Source of the DNA: Candidatus Zixiibacteriota bacterium
Lineage (GTDB): Bacteria > Zixibacteria > MSB-5A5 > UBA10806 > 4484-95
NCBI GenBank assembly: GCA_024231855.1
Contig: JAAEQD010000113.1
Span: 1-38,620 of the forward strand
Length of the DNA: 38,620 bases
Reading direction: 5' to 3'
A model generated the notes under the pieces. The model did no database searches, was not told where the DNA came from, and worked only from the letters and a program-made list of their open reading frames with translations. The translations under genes and the position numbers were made by a program. Shown here one piece after another: positions 1-7,922 of the stretch (positions within the stretch are counted from its first letter, which is position 1; each line of letters begins with the position of its first letter).

Positions 1-3
1 CTA

Positions 4-32
4 TTGACATAATCCTCAAATAACGTTAAATT
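4..32 (+). promoter_or_regulatory. sigma70-like promoter of tRNA-His/hisS
   Basis: TTGACA at 4-9 is followed after 17 bases by TAAATT at 27-32. This places transcription start near 38-40, a few bases before the tRNA. The same -35 box with a 17-18 base spacer recurs before other genes in the window, which supports a housekeeping sigma factor of the usual kind. Confidence 0.6.
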
Positions 33-45
33 CTGCCCGAAATAT

Positions 46-119
46 GCAGCCGTAGCTCAGTTGGTTAGAGCGCCTGACTGTGGATCAGGAGGCCGATGGT
101 TCAAATCCCTCCGGCTGTA
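46..119 (+). tRNA. tRNA-His (anticodon GTG), lacking G-1 and C73
   Basis: A full cloverleaf is visible: acceptor arms 46-52 and 112-118, D arm 55-71, anticodon stem 73-77/85-89 with anticodon GTG at 80-82, variable bases 90-94, T arm 95-111. CCA is not encoded. The base before position 1 is T and the discriminator is A, so the G-1:C73 pair that marks nearly all bacterial tRNA-His is absent. The first acceptor pair is G-U, and the T stem holds one T-C mismatch (97/109). The hisS gene begins 26 bases downstream, so the two may be co-transcribed. Confidence 0.96.
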
Positions 120-145
120 TTTTACTTTTTTCCCAGGGATAGAAA

Positions 146-1690
146 ATGGCAAAACGCGCAAAAGCCCGATTGCCCCGCGGTTTTCGGGATATTTTTTCAG
201 AAGATTACAAACTTCGCCGGGAAATGCTCGACAAAATCCAGGCGGTTTATGAAAGTTACGGATTCGAGCCGCTGGAGACGCCGGCGGTCGAGTTCGTGGA
301 GACATTAGGCAAGTTCCTGCCCGAATCCGATCAGCCGGATGCCGGTATATTTGCCTTCCAGGTCGACGAAATGTGGCACGCTCTACGCTACGATCTGACC
401 GCCTCGTTGTCGCGGATCATGGCTATGAACAAGGATATTCCCAAGCCGTACCGACGTTACCAGGTCGGCCCGGTCTGGCGTCTGGAGAAACCCGGACCCG
501 GCCGTTACCGCGAGTTCACCCAGTTCGATATCGACACGGTCGGCAGCGGCCTTATGGCCTGCGATGCCGAAATCTGCATGGTCCTATCCGACTCACTGGA
601 GGCGCTGGGATTTAACCGCGGCGAGTATGTGATCAAGGTCAACAACCGGAAAATCCTCGATGGTTTAATCGATATCGCGATGGCCAACGGCGATGACCAA
701 AGCCGCCAGAATCAGATCGCCGAATGGTTTAAGGCTCGTCATAATAATGTCAAGGATAACAAGATAGAGATAACGCCTGAACTCGAACATGAACACAAAC
801 TCGATATCATGCGCTCGATAGACAAGCTTGACAGGATCGGTATCGAGGGCGTGATTCAGATTCTGCAAAAAGGCCGACGGGATGACACCGGCGATTTTAA
901 ATCCGGCTGCTTTCTCACCGAAAATCAGATCGCCCCGATTGTCGATTTCCTCAAACTCGATTGCTCGAGCCGGGCCAAATATCTTGATGGCGTCGGTAAG
1001 ATCGAATTAAGCGAAATCGGCCAGGAGGGCTTGAAAGAACTGCGCGAAATCGATGAGTTCCTGACAGGCGCGGGCTATGATGATACCCGGATCGCTTTCG
1101 ACGCCCAGATCGTTCGCGGGCTGTCGTACTACACCGGCCCTGTCTATGAGGTGGTGTTGACAATCGAGACCACCGACGACAAAGGCAAGCCGACACAGTT
1201 CGGCTCGGTTGGCGGCGGCGGGCGTTATGATACCCTCGTGATGCGATTCACCGGCCAGAAAATGGCCGCTACAGGCGCCTCGATTGGTGTCGACCGTCTC
1301 CTGCACGCTTACAAAAGCAAGGTCACCGATTCGCCGAAAACCGCCACACAGGTGCTGGTCACGGTGATGGACCGTCCCCGGCTGGCCGATTATCAGCAGA
1401 TGGCGGCGGAGCTTCGGGCGGCCAGTATCGTAACCGAGCTATATCTTGGCAAGAAACCTATAGGTAAACAGACCAAATATGCCAACGACCGCGGCATCCC
1501 GATAGCGGTGATTGTCGGCGAGGATGAGTTCAACGCCGGCGAGGTGACGTTGAAGGACCTCAAGCTCGGCGCCGAATTAGCTTCCGGTATAACCGACCGC
1601 GACGAATGGAGCAAAGGCCAACCCGCCCAGATGCAGGTAAAGCGCACGGAGCTGGTGGAAGCGGTGAAGGGGATTTTGGCGCGGGCGTAA
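146..1690 (+). CDS. hisS: histidyl-tRNA synthetase, alpha-proteobacterial type
   Basis: Charges tRNA-His with histidine in the cytoplasm. This is a class II synthetase of 514 residues, well above the 420-430 usual for bacterial HisRS. Visible motifs are ARLPRGFRD near the N-terminus, LRYDLTASLSR (80-90), motif 2 around VWRLEKPGPGRYREF (110-124), and the histidine-binding stretch VRGLSYYTG near 321-329, followed by GSVGGGGRYD and a C-terminal anticodon-binding domain. The LRYDLTA and EKPGPGR forms match the divergent HisRS of Rhizobiales and Caulobacter, which recognise tRNA-His without G-1. The tRNA just upstream has exactly that feature. An AGGGA ribosome site precedes the ATG. Annotation as HisRS is firm; assignment to the alpha type is from recalled family sequences. 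Confidence 0.95.
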   Translation: MAKRAKARLPRGFRDIFSEDYKLRREMLDKIQAVYESYGFEPLETPAVEFVETLGKFLPESDQPDAGIFAFQVDEMWHALRYDLTASLSRIMAMNKDIPKPYRRYQVGPVWRLEKPGPGRYREFTQFDIDTVGSGLMACDAEICMVLSDSLEALGFNRGEYVIKVNNRKILDGLIDIAMANGDDQSRQNQIAEWFKARHNNVKDNKIEITPELEHEHKLDIMRSIDKLDRIGIEGVIQILQKGRRDDTGDFKSGCFLTENQIAPIVDFLKLDCSSRAKYLDGVGKIELSEIGQEGLKELREIDEFLTGAGYDDTRIAFDAQIVRGLSYYTGPVYEVVLTIETTDDKGKPTQFGSVGGGGRYDTLVMRFTGQKMAATGASIGVDRLLHAYKSKVTDSPKTATQVLVTVMDRPRLADYQQMAAELRAASIVTELYLGKKPIGKQTKYANDRGIPIAVIVGEDEFNAGEVTLKDLKLGAELASGITDRDEWSKGQPAQMQVKRTELVEAVKGILARA

Positions 1691-1760
1691 TATAGTGTTT
1701 ATTTAACTATATCAACATTATTAATAGATGAAATAGATATTATGATTTATAGCTTTGCTA

Positions 1761-2291
1761 TTAATTATCTTTGAATAGATTTATTAAGAATGAATGTTTT
1801 TTCTCAACAGGCCAATTACCGGTTTGTACCGATAGATTATATATGAACCCATTTTTCAGACCGAAGATAAATGTAGAATTAAATTTTTCATTATTCATAT
1901 TGAATAATATATAGCAATTAATTTCATCCATTCTTATTTCGCTTATTTGAAAATCCTGTTCATTGCTAAAAAAATCGGTATCCCATTTATAAAACGCATA
2001 CGCATTTTCATAATCTGTATACGATTTTAGATATGAAGGCGCTTTCGTTTGAGGAAATTTGCCAACTGCAATTATAGTTGAATCCACATTTTTAAAAAAG
2101 TGTTGGCCGCTTGAAGCAACATAGTTTGTTTTCATCCATTGTCCTGGTATGTCAATATTTCCATATGGCAAAACCGTAAGAGTGGTTAGGTCTTTCTTTG
2201 CGCTGTAGGAATCGGCAATTAAAAGGCTCTGACTTGCTGGCATACAGCTAATAAGAACCAATAATATTAGATAGCCTGATAAAAATAGCAA
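1761..2291 (-). CDS. putative lipoprotein, unknown function
   Basis: I do not recognise the family. The 176-residue product opens with a hydrophobic segment ending in the lipobox LISC (Cys16), so it is probably exported and lipid-anchored. The rest is polar and beta-rich in appearance, with no known catalytic motif. The start is TTG: the same frame has a stop only a few codons upstream and no ATG gives a signal peptide. The gene is AT-rich compared with hisS and lies tail to tail with it, with a short AT-rich spacer. A PsbP/LpoB-like or other small lipoprotein fold is possible but unsupported. Confidence 0.6.
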   Translation of the reverse strand: MLFLSGYLILLVLISCMPASQSLLIADSYSAKKDLTTLTVLPYGNIDIPGQWMKTNYVASSGQHFFKNVDSTIIAVGKFPQTKAPSYLKSYTDYENAYAFYKWDTDFFSNEQDFQISEIRMDEINCYILFNMNNEKFNSTFIFGLKNGFIYNLSVQTGNWPVEKKHSFLINLFKDN

Positions 2292-2464
2292 TTTCTTATT
2301 CAGAACTTACTCCGCTAAATTTTTATTTATCGTCAAATATAAACAAATTCGCGACCTTGCATAACATACAAAATCCACGCCCAACATAGCCCACCATCTC
2401 CCCGAATGTCAAGATATTTCTTGGAGTCGCTTTACCGTGACGACGGCGGCGTGGCGCAATATTC

Positions 2465-2516
2465 GTAGGAGCCCAAATGGGTCCAACAATGGGCTGATCT
2501 TAGATCGACACCCTAC
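2465..2516. repeat. dispersed repeat A, copy 1
   Basis: A 52-base unit starting GTAGGAGCCCA and ending with GATCTTAGATCGACA plus CCTAC. A second copy of the same length lies at 8379-8430, with identical ends and a variable middle. It ends in a reverse complement of its start (GTAGG ... CCTAC) and holds a GATC-rich inner palindrome. It sits in the intergenic gap 2292-2573, where I see no gene. Confidence 0.8.
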
Positions 2517-2527
2517 AGGCGCTATTT

Positions 2528-2555
2528 GTGGGCGGCAGACGTCCTCGTCTGGCCC
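2528..2555. repeat. dispersed repeat B, copy 1
   Basis: A 28-base unit containing CAGACG-TCCT-CGTCTG, a 6-bp hairpin. The copy at 7697-7724 differs at one base. It lies 11 bases after repeat A and directly downstream (3' side) of the alkylation repeat gene. Confidence 0.8.
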
Positions 2556-2573
2556 AAATCAGGCTGGGTAGTT

Positions 2574-3290
2574 TTACTTCTTCTCTTTCCTGAACCGCCG
2601 TTTCTCTTCCTTGGTCATCTTTTCGGTGGCGTATTGGAAAATTACTCTTTGGGCGTCGTTTTTCCATTTCAGTAAAAACGTCTCGGTTTCTTCGGGTTTG
2701 ATTTTCCGGGCCTCTCGCAAGAACCAGCCCAATCCCTGCCCGACTACTCGTTCGGGATCCATCATCAGGGGATCGATAAATTTATAGAGGGGGCCGAAAT
2801 TGTCGGCCGATTTCAGTATCTCAATCATCGCGACCGGGACTGCCCGCCGCTGATACTTGTTTTTAGCTTTTCGCCAATCGGCCAGAGCCTTGTAGGTTAT
2901 TATCTTTCGTTCGAAAAATATTTTGATCAGATAACTACAGATTACATCGCAATGCGCCCAGTTGCTTATACCGATTTCAAACCATAGTCCGATTTGAGTA
3001 AAAGTCGTTTTATCGAATTTCTCGGCGAACTCCTTCAGTAGAATAACCGCGAAGCCTGTTTCCTCATATTTGCCGCTTTTAATCAGGCTTTTACTGGCGC
3101 CGAGAACGGTTTTCATATTTACTTTATTATCACTTAATAGCGAATCTCTCTTATCATGCATCAGTTGTTGAGTTAATCCGTAAGCATCATAGCCCTCTTT
3201 GAAATAGCGGGAATACTTTTTTATGTTGGCCTCATTGATGTTAGCCCGGCAAAAATTACGGATATCTTCATAAAGCTCTTTCGCGTTCAT
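2574..3290 (-). CDS. DNA alkylation repeat protein (AlkD-like)
   Basis: A 238-residue all-helical protein matching the AlkD/AlkC HEAT-repeat family, which binds DNA and in active members removes positively charged alkylated bases. Recognisable positions are NWAHCDVIC (110-118; Trp111 and Asp115 match the conserved Trp/Asp of the family), QRRAVPVA (147-154) and a GLGWFLREA stretch in the C-terminal third. The residue before QRR, often Trp in this family, is Tyr146 here. The C-terminus is a Lys/Arg-rich tail. The gene stands alone on the minus strand and ends beside repeats A and B. Active base excision is plausible but not shown; some family members only bind DNA. Confidence 0.8.
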   Translation of the reverse strand: MNAKELYEDIRNFCRANINEANIKKYSRYFKEGYDAYGLTQQLMHDKRDSLLSDNKVNMKTVLGASKSLIKSGKYEETGFAVILLKEFAEKFDKTTFTQIGLWFEIGISNWAHCDVICSYLIKIFFERKIITYKALADWRKAKNKYQRRAVPVAMIEILKSADNFGPLYKFIDPLMMDPERVVGQGLGWFLREARKIKPEETETFLLKWKNDAQRVIFQYATEKMTKEEKRRFRKEKK

Positions 3291-3514
3291 GGTTATTCCC
3301 TTCTAATAATCGTATTCATATGAAAGTTGCTCGTCCCATATAACCTGTCACATCCAGGCGGCTGGATAACAGTTCAAATATGAACGTAAAAAAGCGCGTG
3401 ATTTCATTAATTGTCAAGGTTTTTTCGAGGTTGTTGAACTGATTGATTTGCTCAATTCGCCTGTCTTTATTATATTTAGTCGATTGAGCGATTAAGTAAT
3501 TTTGGAGTATAGTT

Positions 3515-4045
3515 GTGAAAACAGCATTTAAATCTATTCTGACTGAGGAACTACTGAAAATCATTCATAATGAATTCGCTCTCGAGTGGTATGGCTGCCA
3601 TGGGATTTTACATTGGCTGAGAGTCAGAAGGAATGGCCTGGCTTTATGCGAAAAAATGAATGGCAATAGTAAAATAGCCGAACTGTTTTCCGTAATTCAT
3701 GATTGCAAACGGATGGATAATGGCGAAGACATCCTTCATGGTAAAAGGGCGTCCTCATTTATCGGAAATACATCCGGAATGATTGATAGTATTTTATCAC
3801 CGAATGAAATTCAAATACTCAAGTACGCGTGCGAGTATCACACCACGGAAGATAAAAGCGATAATCCTGACATTCAGATTTGCTGGGACGCCGACCGTTT
3901 GGACCTTGGCAGAGTGGGCAAAAAAATAGATAAAATATACATCAATACTTCCTGGGCGAAAGACGAATTGTTTGTCGAGAAATTAAAAAGTCGACCAATA
4001 AACAATGGCTTACCCTCGTTTTTTACGAATTATATAGAGTTATGA
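3515..4045 (+). CDS. HD-domain family hydrolase
   Basis: A 176-residue protein with the metal-binding pattern of the HD superfamily: His33 in GILHWLRV, His62-Asp63 in VIHDCKRM, His75, and Asp125/127/130 in WDADRLDLG. Most such proteins hydrolyse phosphate esters or nucleotides; the substrate is not evident. The start is GTG at 3515, set by GGAG at 3504-3507. An overlapping minus-strand frame (3316-3564) looks spurious. The gene converges with a second HD protein (4098-4769) of a different subfamily. Confidence 0.8.
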   Translation: MKTAFKSILTEELLKIIHNEFALEWYGCHGILHWLRVRRNGLALCEKMNGNSKIAELFSVIHDCKRMDNGEDILHGKRASSFIGNTSGMIDSILSPNEIQILKYACEYHTTEDKSDNPDIQICWDADRLDLGRVGKKIDKIYINTSWAKDELFVEKLKSRPINNGLPSFFTNYIEL

Positions 4046-4097
4046 TTTATAGAATAACGGTTTTATGCAATGCTTACCCGACCCGCGGTAAATCAGG

Positions 4098-4769
4098 CTA
4101 CAGTTTGCCATCCCATTCCTCATAAAAACGATCTAGGTATAGTTTCATGAATCGATGTCTTTCAATCGCGATTTGTTTGCCGTAGTTAGTATTCATCAAA
4201 TCTTTTAGCAGCAATAATTTTTCATAAAAATGATTAATCGAAGGGCCTTGATTAGTTAAATATGATCTCGCGCTGTCATGCAGAATCGGCTCTATATCAG
4301 GATCATAAATAATCCGACCGGCGTTGCCGCCATATGAAAAAGCACGAGCGATACCTATCGCGCCCATGGCATCTAGCCTATCGGCATCCTGAACAACTTT
4401 GCCCTCAAGAGTTAACGGCGGGGGCTCTTCATTTGCCCCACGAAATGAGATATCCCTGATTATACGGCTAACCGAATCTTTAACCTCATTATTCAAATCA
4501 TACTGATCCAGCCACTCTTTCGCTTTTTCAGGACCAATCGAGATATCGCCATCATGAAATTTCCAATCGGCGATATCGTGCAACAACGCCGCCAGTTCGA
4601 CGATTAAAAGATCAGCATCCTCTTTAATGGAGATTTTTCTCGCCATGTTCCAAACCCTATAAACATGCCACCAATCATGACCCGATTTATCCTCAGTAAG
4701 TAACTTGCGGACATATTCGGCGGTTGAAAGTATTATGCTATTTTGGCTCATAAAAAATTCATTCTCCAT
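4098..4769 (-). CDS. HD-domain phosphohydrolase, YedJ/YpgQ-like
   Basis: A 223-residue HD protein with GHDWWHVYRVW (30-40), the HD pair His64-Asp65 in LLHDIADWKF, and QDADRLDAMGA (Asp128, 130, 133). This spacing is that of the YedJ/YpgQ group; some related Bacillus and Enterococcus proteins cleave nucleotide phosphates. Two in-frame ATGs are possible, at 4769 and six codons later (4751). Neither has a close ribosome site, though GGAG about 12 bases before the second leans towards it. The role here is unknown beyond metal-dependent phosphohydrolysis. Confidence 0.85.
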   Translation of the reverse strand: MENEFFMSQNSIILSTAEYVRKLLTEDKSGHDWWHVYRVWNMARKISIKEDADLLIVELAALLHDIADWKFHDGDISIGPEKAKEWLDQYDLNNEVKDSVSRIIRDISFRGANEEPPPLTLEGKVVQDADRLDAMGAIGIARAFSYGGNAGRIIYDPDIEPILHDSARSYLTNQGPSINHFYEKLLLLKDLMNTNYGKQIAIERHRFMKLYLDRFYEEWDGKL

Positions 4770-4904
4770 CTATCCCGAATTTAACAAAACCAATCTCGTT
4801 TATTGAACATGTATATAAGATAGACCAATTTGACCTCGGATTCAACTAAAGTTTCTAATGACGGCAAAACCGAAGAGATTTCAGGCTAACAAAACATCAT
4901 AAGC

Positions 4905-5945
4905 CTATATCCGCCCGGTAATCAGGATATTCGACGGCGCCAAAGGTGTCGGTTGAATTGTGATATCGCCAAAACCGGCTTGCTTGAGCCACTCGATATA
5001 ATCATCAGCCCGGTAACATCGGGCGTTTGATGTTAGCCTGAAAAACAGCGATAGGCCATTACCAATAATATCGGCGGAAGAGCCGGGATCGGGATACTTG
5101 AACTCCCAGATCGCCACCGTTCCTCCTTTTGTCATTGATGTTTTCAGCCGGATTAAAAGCTGCCGAATTATATCAGGCTGGAAATGATGAATTATATTTC
5201 CCAGGAATACCAAATCATTGCCGTCACCGAGATCATCCGTCAACGCGTCGCCCGATCGATGCTTCACAACGTCATCGATCCCCTCCTGAACGGCCAGTTT
5301 CCGGGCATGCTCGACAGCCTCCGGCAACTCCAGTACTTCAGAATGGAGAGGCGGGTGCAAACGGCAAATCATAGCGCCATACAAGCCATGCGAACCGCCG
5401 ATATCCAGCATTTTTAATGCCCCTTCTTTGACAGGCACAAGCGCGGCGATATCCCTGGCCGCCGGCCTGGCGGTCTCCAGCATCGCTTGCTGACAGACCG
5501 CCCATTCAGCGGGGCTTCTCAGCATGAAATTGGGATCGATACCTTTGCCTGATTTGATGACATCTTCAAGTTTGTCAATCACGCGCCAATGAATATAGTT
5601 GTATTCCATCCAGCCTGTTAGCCGGATTGGACTACTTTGAAGGAGAGTAGATTTTGAGCGTTCGGTAAGCGAATAAACATCTTTATCACGTGAGATATAG
5701 CCCGCACATACCAAAACTTCAAGTAGTAATCTCAGGCACTCGCTATCCAGCGAAAGTTTTTGAGCCAGGCATTCGGCTGTTCGACCCTCTTGATCGAATG
5801 CTTCAAATATTCCCAGGCGAACGCCTGCCATCAACGACCGGGCCTGTATCACCGGCAGAAATGGATCGAATAGCGGCCTGGCCGCAATATTGAATTTTAA
5901 TGCTTTTTCCTCCAGCGCGTTTTCCGGAATTAATTGATATTTCAT
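4905..5945 (-). CDS. SAM-dependent O-methyltransferase (methyltransf_2 type)
   Basis: A 346-residue protein with the two-part layout of plant-caffeate/hydroxyneurosporene-type O-methyltransferases. Residues ~30-110 form a winged-helix dimerisation domain (the LGIFEAF and CLAQKLSLD region). Then comes a Rossmann domain with the SAM loop LDIGGSHGLYG (~180-190), an acidic residue at the end of the second strand (VLELPEAV), and FLGNIIHHF, whose His is the likely catalytic base. The start is fixed by AGGAGG a few bases upstream. It stands alone, with no biosynthetic cluster to suggest a substrate. Confidence 0.88.
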   Translation of the reverse strand: MKYQLIPENALEEKALKFNIAARPLFDPFLPVIQARSLMAGVRLGIFEAFDQEGRTAECLAQKLSLDSECLRLLLEVLVCAGYISRDKDVYSLTERSKSTLLQSSPIRLTGWMEYNYIHWRVIDKLEDVIKSGKGIDPNFMLRSPAEWAVCQQAMLETARPAARDIAALVPVKEGALKMLDIGGSHGLYGAMICRLHPPLHSEVLELPEAVEHARKLAVQEGIDDVVKHRSGDALTDDLGDGNDLVFLGNIIHHFQPDIIRQLLIRLKTSMTKGGTVAIWEFKYPDPGSSADIIGNGLSLFFRLTSNARCYRADDYIEWLKQAGFGDITIQPTPLAPSNILITGRI

Positions 5946-6257
5946 TGAAGTCCTCCTTAAATTAAGAAAATTGAAAAATTCTAATTAATTATCCATCCAG
6001 GGATTTATTAGAACGATTTATAAGGTTTTTACTATAACAGTTTGTGTAAAACAAATCATAATAAAGGAAAAGAAATTTTGAGGATAAACGGGCGGGAGAT
6101 ATTTTGCCCTTCCGCTAAGCTACCATTAATATAAATATATTAAAGTTCTGTTAAAATGTCAAAGGATTTAAGGTGAATAGAAATCATTATCGTTTGACAG
6201 GTTTTCAAAACTCGGGATTAACGAAGATTCCATCAAACACGTATAATGATGATAACA
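5946..6257. other. intergenic region, no gene seen
   Basis: AT-rich spacer upstream of the methyltransferase and downstream of the small basic ORF. It should hold the methyltransferase promoter on the minus strand. I found no convincing ORF, RNA or repeat in it. Confidence 0.5.
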
Positions 6258-6288
6258 TAAAACTGCCGGGATTGAGAAACCCGGCAGT
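6258..6288 (-). terminator. rho-independent terminator after the 27-residue ORF
   Basis: ACTGCCGGG (6262-6270) pairs perfectly with CCCGGCAGT (6280-6288) around a 9-base loop. On the minus strand the stem is followed by TTTTA. It lies about 50 bases beyond the stop of the small gene at 6337-6420. Confidence 0.8.
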
Positions 6289-6336
6289 ACGCAAAAGTCA
6301 TACCGGTAACTACCGGTGGGATTTTTTATGCGTCCC

Positions 6337-6420
6337 TCAGTAAAGCGACTTTCCCGAAGCCCACCTCTTACAGCGTTTGCTTTCTTTAGTTTTTGCCTTG
6401 CATCGCGATTTACGCGGCAT
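6337..6420 (-). CDS. 27-residue Lys/Arg-rich small protein with paired Cys
   Basis: A short reading frame with a strong GGAGG ribosome site just before its ATG and a good terminator (6258-6288) after its stop, so it looks like a complete small transcription unit. The peptide begins MPRKSRCKAKTK, continues ESKRCKRWASGKSLY, and carries 11 Lys/Arg and two Cys. The C-K-A-K-T-K...C-K-R-W-A pattern resembles the start of a short zinc-binding motif (RCKAKTK-x-C-xRWA, then Cys/His) seen in larger bacterial proteins; here the second metal-binding half is missing. It may bind nucleic acid. No homology search was possible. Confidence 0.55.
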   Translation of the reverse strand: MPRKSRCKAKTKESKRCKRWASGKSLY

Positions 6421-6576
6421 ATCATCCTCCAGGTTTATAGCTATATAATACTATTCGGCTTAATCCTGAATAAATTTGCCCCGGATAACGGTTTATAAAC
6501 ATTTTGATTATCTTAAGATGCAAGTATCATCTAACCGGAATACGGCCCTGTAAAGTGAATCAGGGGATTGTCAGCA

Positions 6577-6604
6577 TAAAAAGGCCGCCCCTTCCGGGCG
6601 GCCT
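6577..6604 (-). terminator. rho-independent terminator of the Cys-rich gene
   Basis: AGGCCGCCC (6582-6590) and GGGCGGCCT (6596-6604) form a perfect 9-bp GC stem with a 5-base loop. On the minus strand it runs into a tract of five T. It lies 27 bases past the stop of the gene at 6632-6988. Confidence 0.9.
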
Positions 6605-6631
6605 CTGTTAAATCAATCCGACATTATAAGA

Positions 6632-6988
6632 TTATGAACCCGATTTCGCGGGTTTGACAATTTCTCTGGTCGGACTTTTTTCAGCAGTCGAATTCAGGCG
6701 TTGAGAGTTTTTTGATGGCTGAGTTTTCAGACTGCTCTTACTGCCCGTACTATTAGTGGGACAGCAGTTTGCCGGTTGAACACCACCGGGACAACAATCG
6801 GCGGATTTGGTTTCGACTTTACAGTCTTTCGCCGATTGACCTTGCGGGCAGCAATCCTTAGCTTGTTGCGGACTACATTCCACTATAACACAGCGTTTCG
6901 CGGTTTGCGCCATCAGAGCGTTTCCGCCGCTTAGCAGCACGAACACTATTACCAATACCCCAACGCTAAGAATACGATATTTATTCAT
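6632..6988 (-). CDS. secreted Cys-rich protein with CCP repeats
   Basis: A 118-residue protein with a signal peptide (hydrophobic ~7-22, likely cleavage after NALMAQ), then a Cys-rich region carrying three CCP units (CCPQG, CCPGG, CCPTN) and further paired Cys, then a Ser/Lys-rich low-complexity tail. I do not recognise the family. The spacing of Cys pairs suggests metal binding or disulfide-stabilised repeats in the envelope. A second Cys-rich exported gene lies 85 bases upstream on the same strand, and a strong terminator follows, so the two may form one transcript. Confidence 0.65.
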   Translation of the reverse strand: MNKYRILSVGVLVIVFVLLSGGNALMAQTAKRCVIVECSPQQAKDCCPQGQSAKDCKVETKSADCCPGGVQPANCCPTNSTGSKSSLKTQPSKNSQRLNSTAEKSPTREIVKPAKSGS

Positions 6989-7073
6989 ATCAATTCATCC
7001 TTATCTTTATGAAAATTTAAAACAATCTTGATTCACTTCGGTGGCCACGCGAATTCATGACCATTGCTTGACT

Positions 7074-7532
7074 TTAAAGCCGAAGAACCGTCGTCGCAAT
7101 AATCGAATGTACGCCCTGAGATCGGGCGAATTCCGGAATTGAATGAGCGGATGTTTTTACGAATAGATCACCGGGCGACAGCAAATCAGTCGCCGGTATT
7201 GGCGGCCCTTTATAACGGTAATCTCCAAGTACGGCTGTCAGGCTAGGGTCTGTACGCACGCAATAACAAGCGTGAGTTAGCATCCAAAGAGACTGGCAGG
7301 ATTTATTTACCGGTTGTTCTTCGGGTTCAATTGGTTCACAGGCGCTGCCCGCGCATGAGCTCTCCCAGTCGCGGCAGGGGCTGCACTTATCCGGCATTGA
7401 TTTGGGCGCCGGAGCGGCCGCAACTACAACAACTTCACAGCCCATCAGAGCGCATAGAAATAAAATACTGTTTCCCATTATAGAAACTGTCAGAAAACAT
7501 ACGATTGTAATAGCCGTAGCGAGGCGTTTCAC
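7074..7532 (-). CDS. exported Cys-rich protein, unknown function
   Basis: A 152-residue protein with an N-terminal hydrophobic segment (~8-30) that could be a signal peptide or anchor. An Ala/Pro linker follows, then a cluster of Cys residues (KCSPCRDWESSCAGSAC) and two more in HACYC. The start is GTG at 7532, placed by GGAGAG six bases upstream. I do not recognise the family. The Cys count and the neighbouring Cys-rich secreted protein point to an envelope protein with disulfides or bound metal; no enzyme motif is seen. Confidence 0.6.
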   Translation of the reverse strand: MKRLATAITIVCFLTVSIMGNSILFLCALMGCEVVVVAAAPAPKSMPDKCSPCRDWESSCAGSACEPIEPEEQPVNKSCQSLWMLTHACYCVRTDPSLTAVLGDYRYKGPPIPATDLLSPGDLFVKTSAHSIPEFARSQGVHSIIATTVLRL

Positions 7533-7922
7533 CAGAACTCTCCAGGTTATACTATAATGTACGTATCAAATAAGCCATAGTTCCACCTGAAAATTATTCA
7601 CTCCTTATTCTATCCGGTTGTCATACGGCAACAATACTATATAATGTTAGTTTTTATATTCAAAATAGTCGGCCAAAATCCCCATTCTGGATTTATGTGG
7701 GCGGCAGACGTCCTCGTCTGCCCCGGAATTTCATTAATTGAAAGCCTATTATGGATGTCTGACACATATCTAAGCTAAAAAACCTCAAAAAAACTCACAA
7801 ATTTGAAACCGAACAGTGGCCAATGTGCGTATATAAATCAGTTGGCAGGTATTATCGTCTGCTAATGTGACGGTGAAAGATGGTGTACGCCGGCACATAA
7901 GGGCTTTAAAAATGAGGAAGTA
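7533..7922. other. divergent intergenic region containing repeat B
   Basis: A 390-base region between divergent genes. It should hold promoters for both, and contains repeat B copy 2 at 7697-7724. A GAGGAAG ribosome site ends it on the plus side. I see no gene of its own. Confidence 0.6.
7697..7724. repeat. dispersed repeat B, copy 2
   Basis: Matches 2528-2555 over 28 bases except for one base near the 3' end (CCCC in place of GCCC). It contains the hairpin CAGACG-TCCT-CGTCTG. Here it stands without repeat A beside it. Confidence 0.8.

Noticed and set aside
120..145. Terminator separating tRNA-His from hisS
   Set aside because: There is a T-rich stretch but no stem before it other than the tRNA itself, and no separate promoter for hisS was seen.
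3316..3564. 82-residue minus-strand frame upstream of the HD gene
   Set aside because: It overlaps the start of the well-supported HD gene at 3515, lacks a ribosome site and has no recognisable domain.
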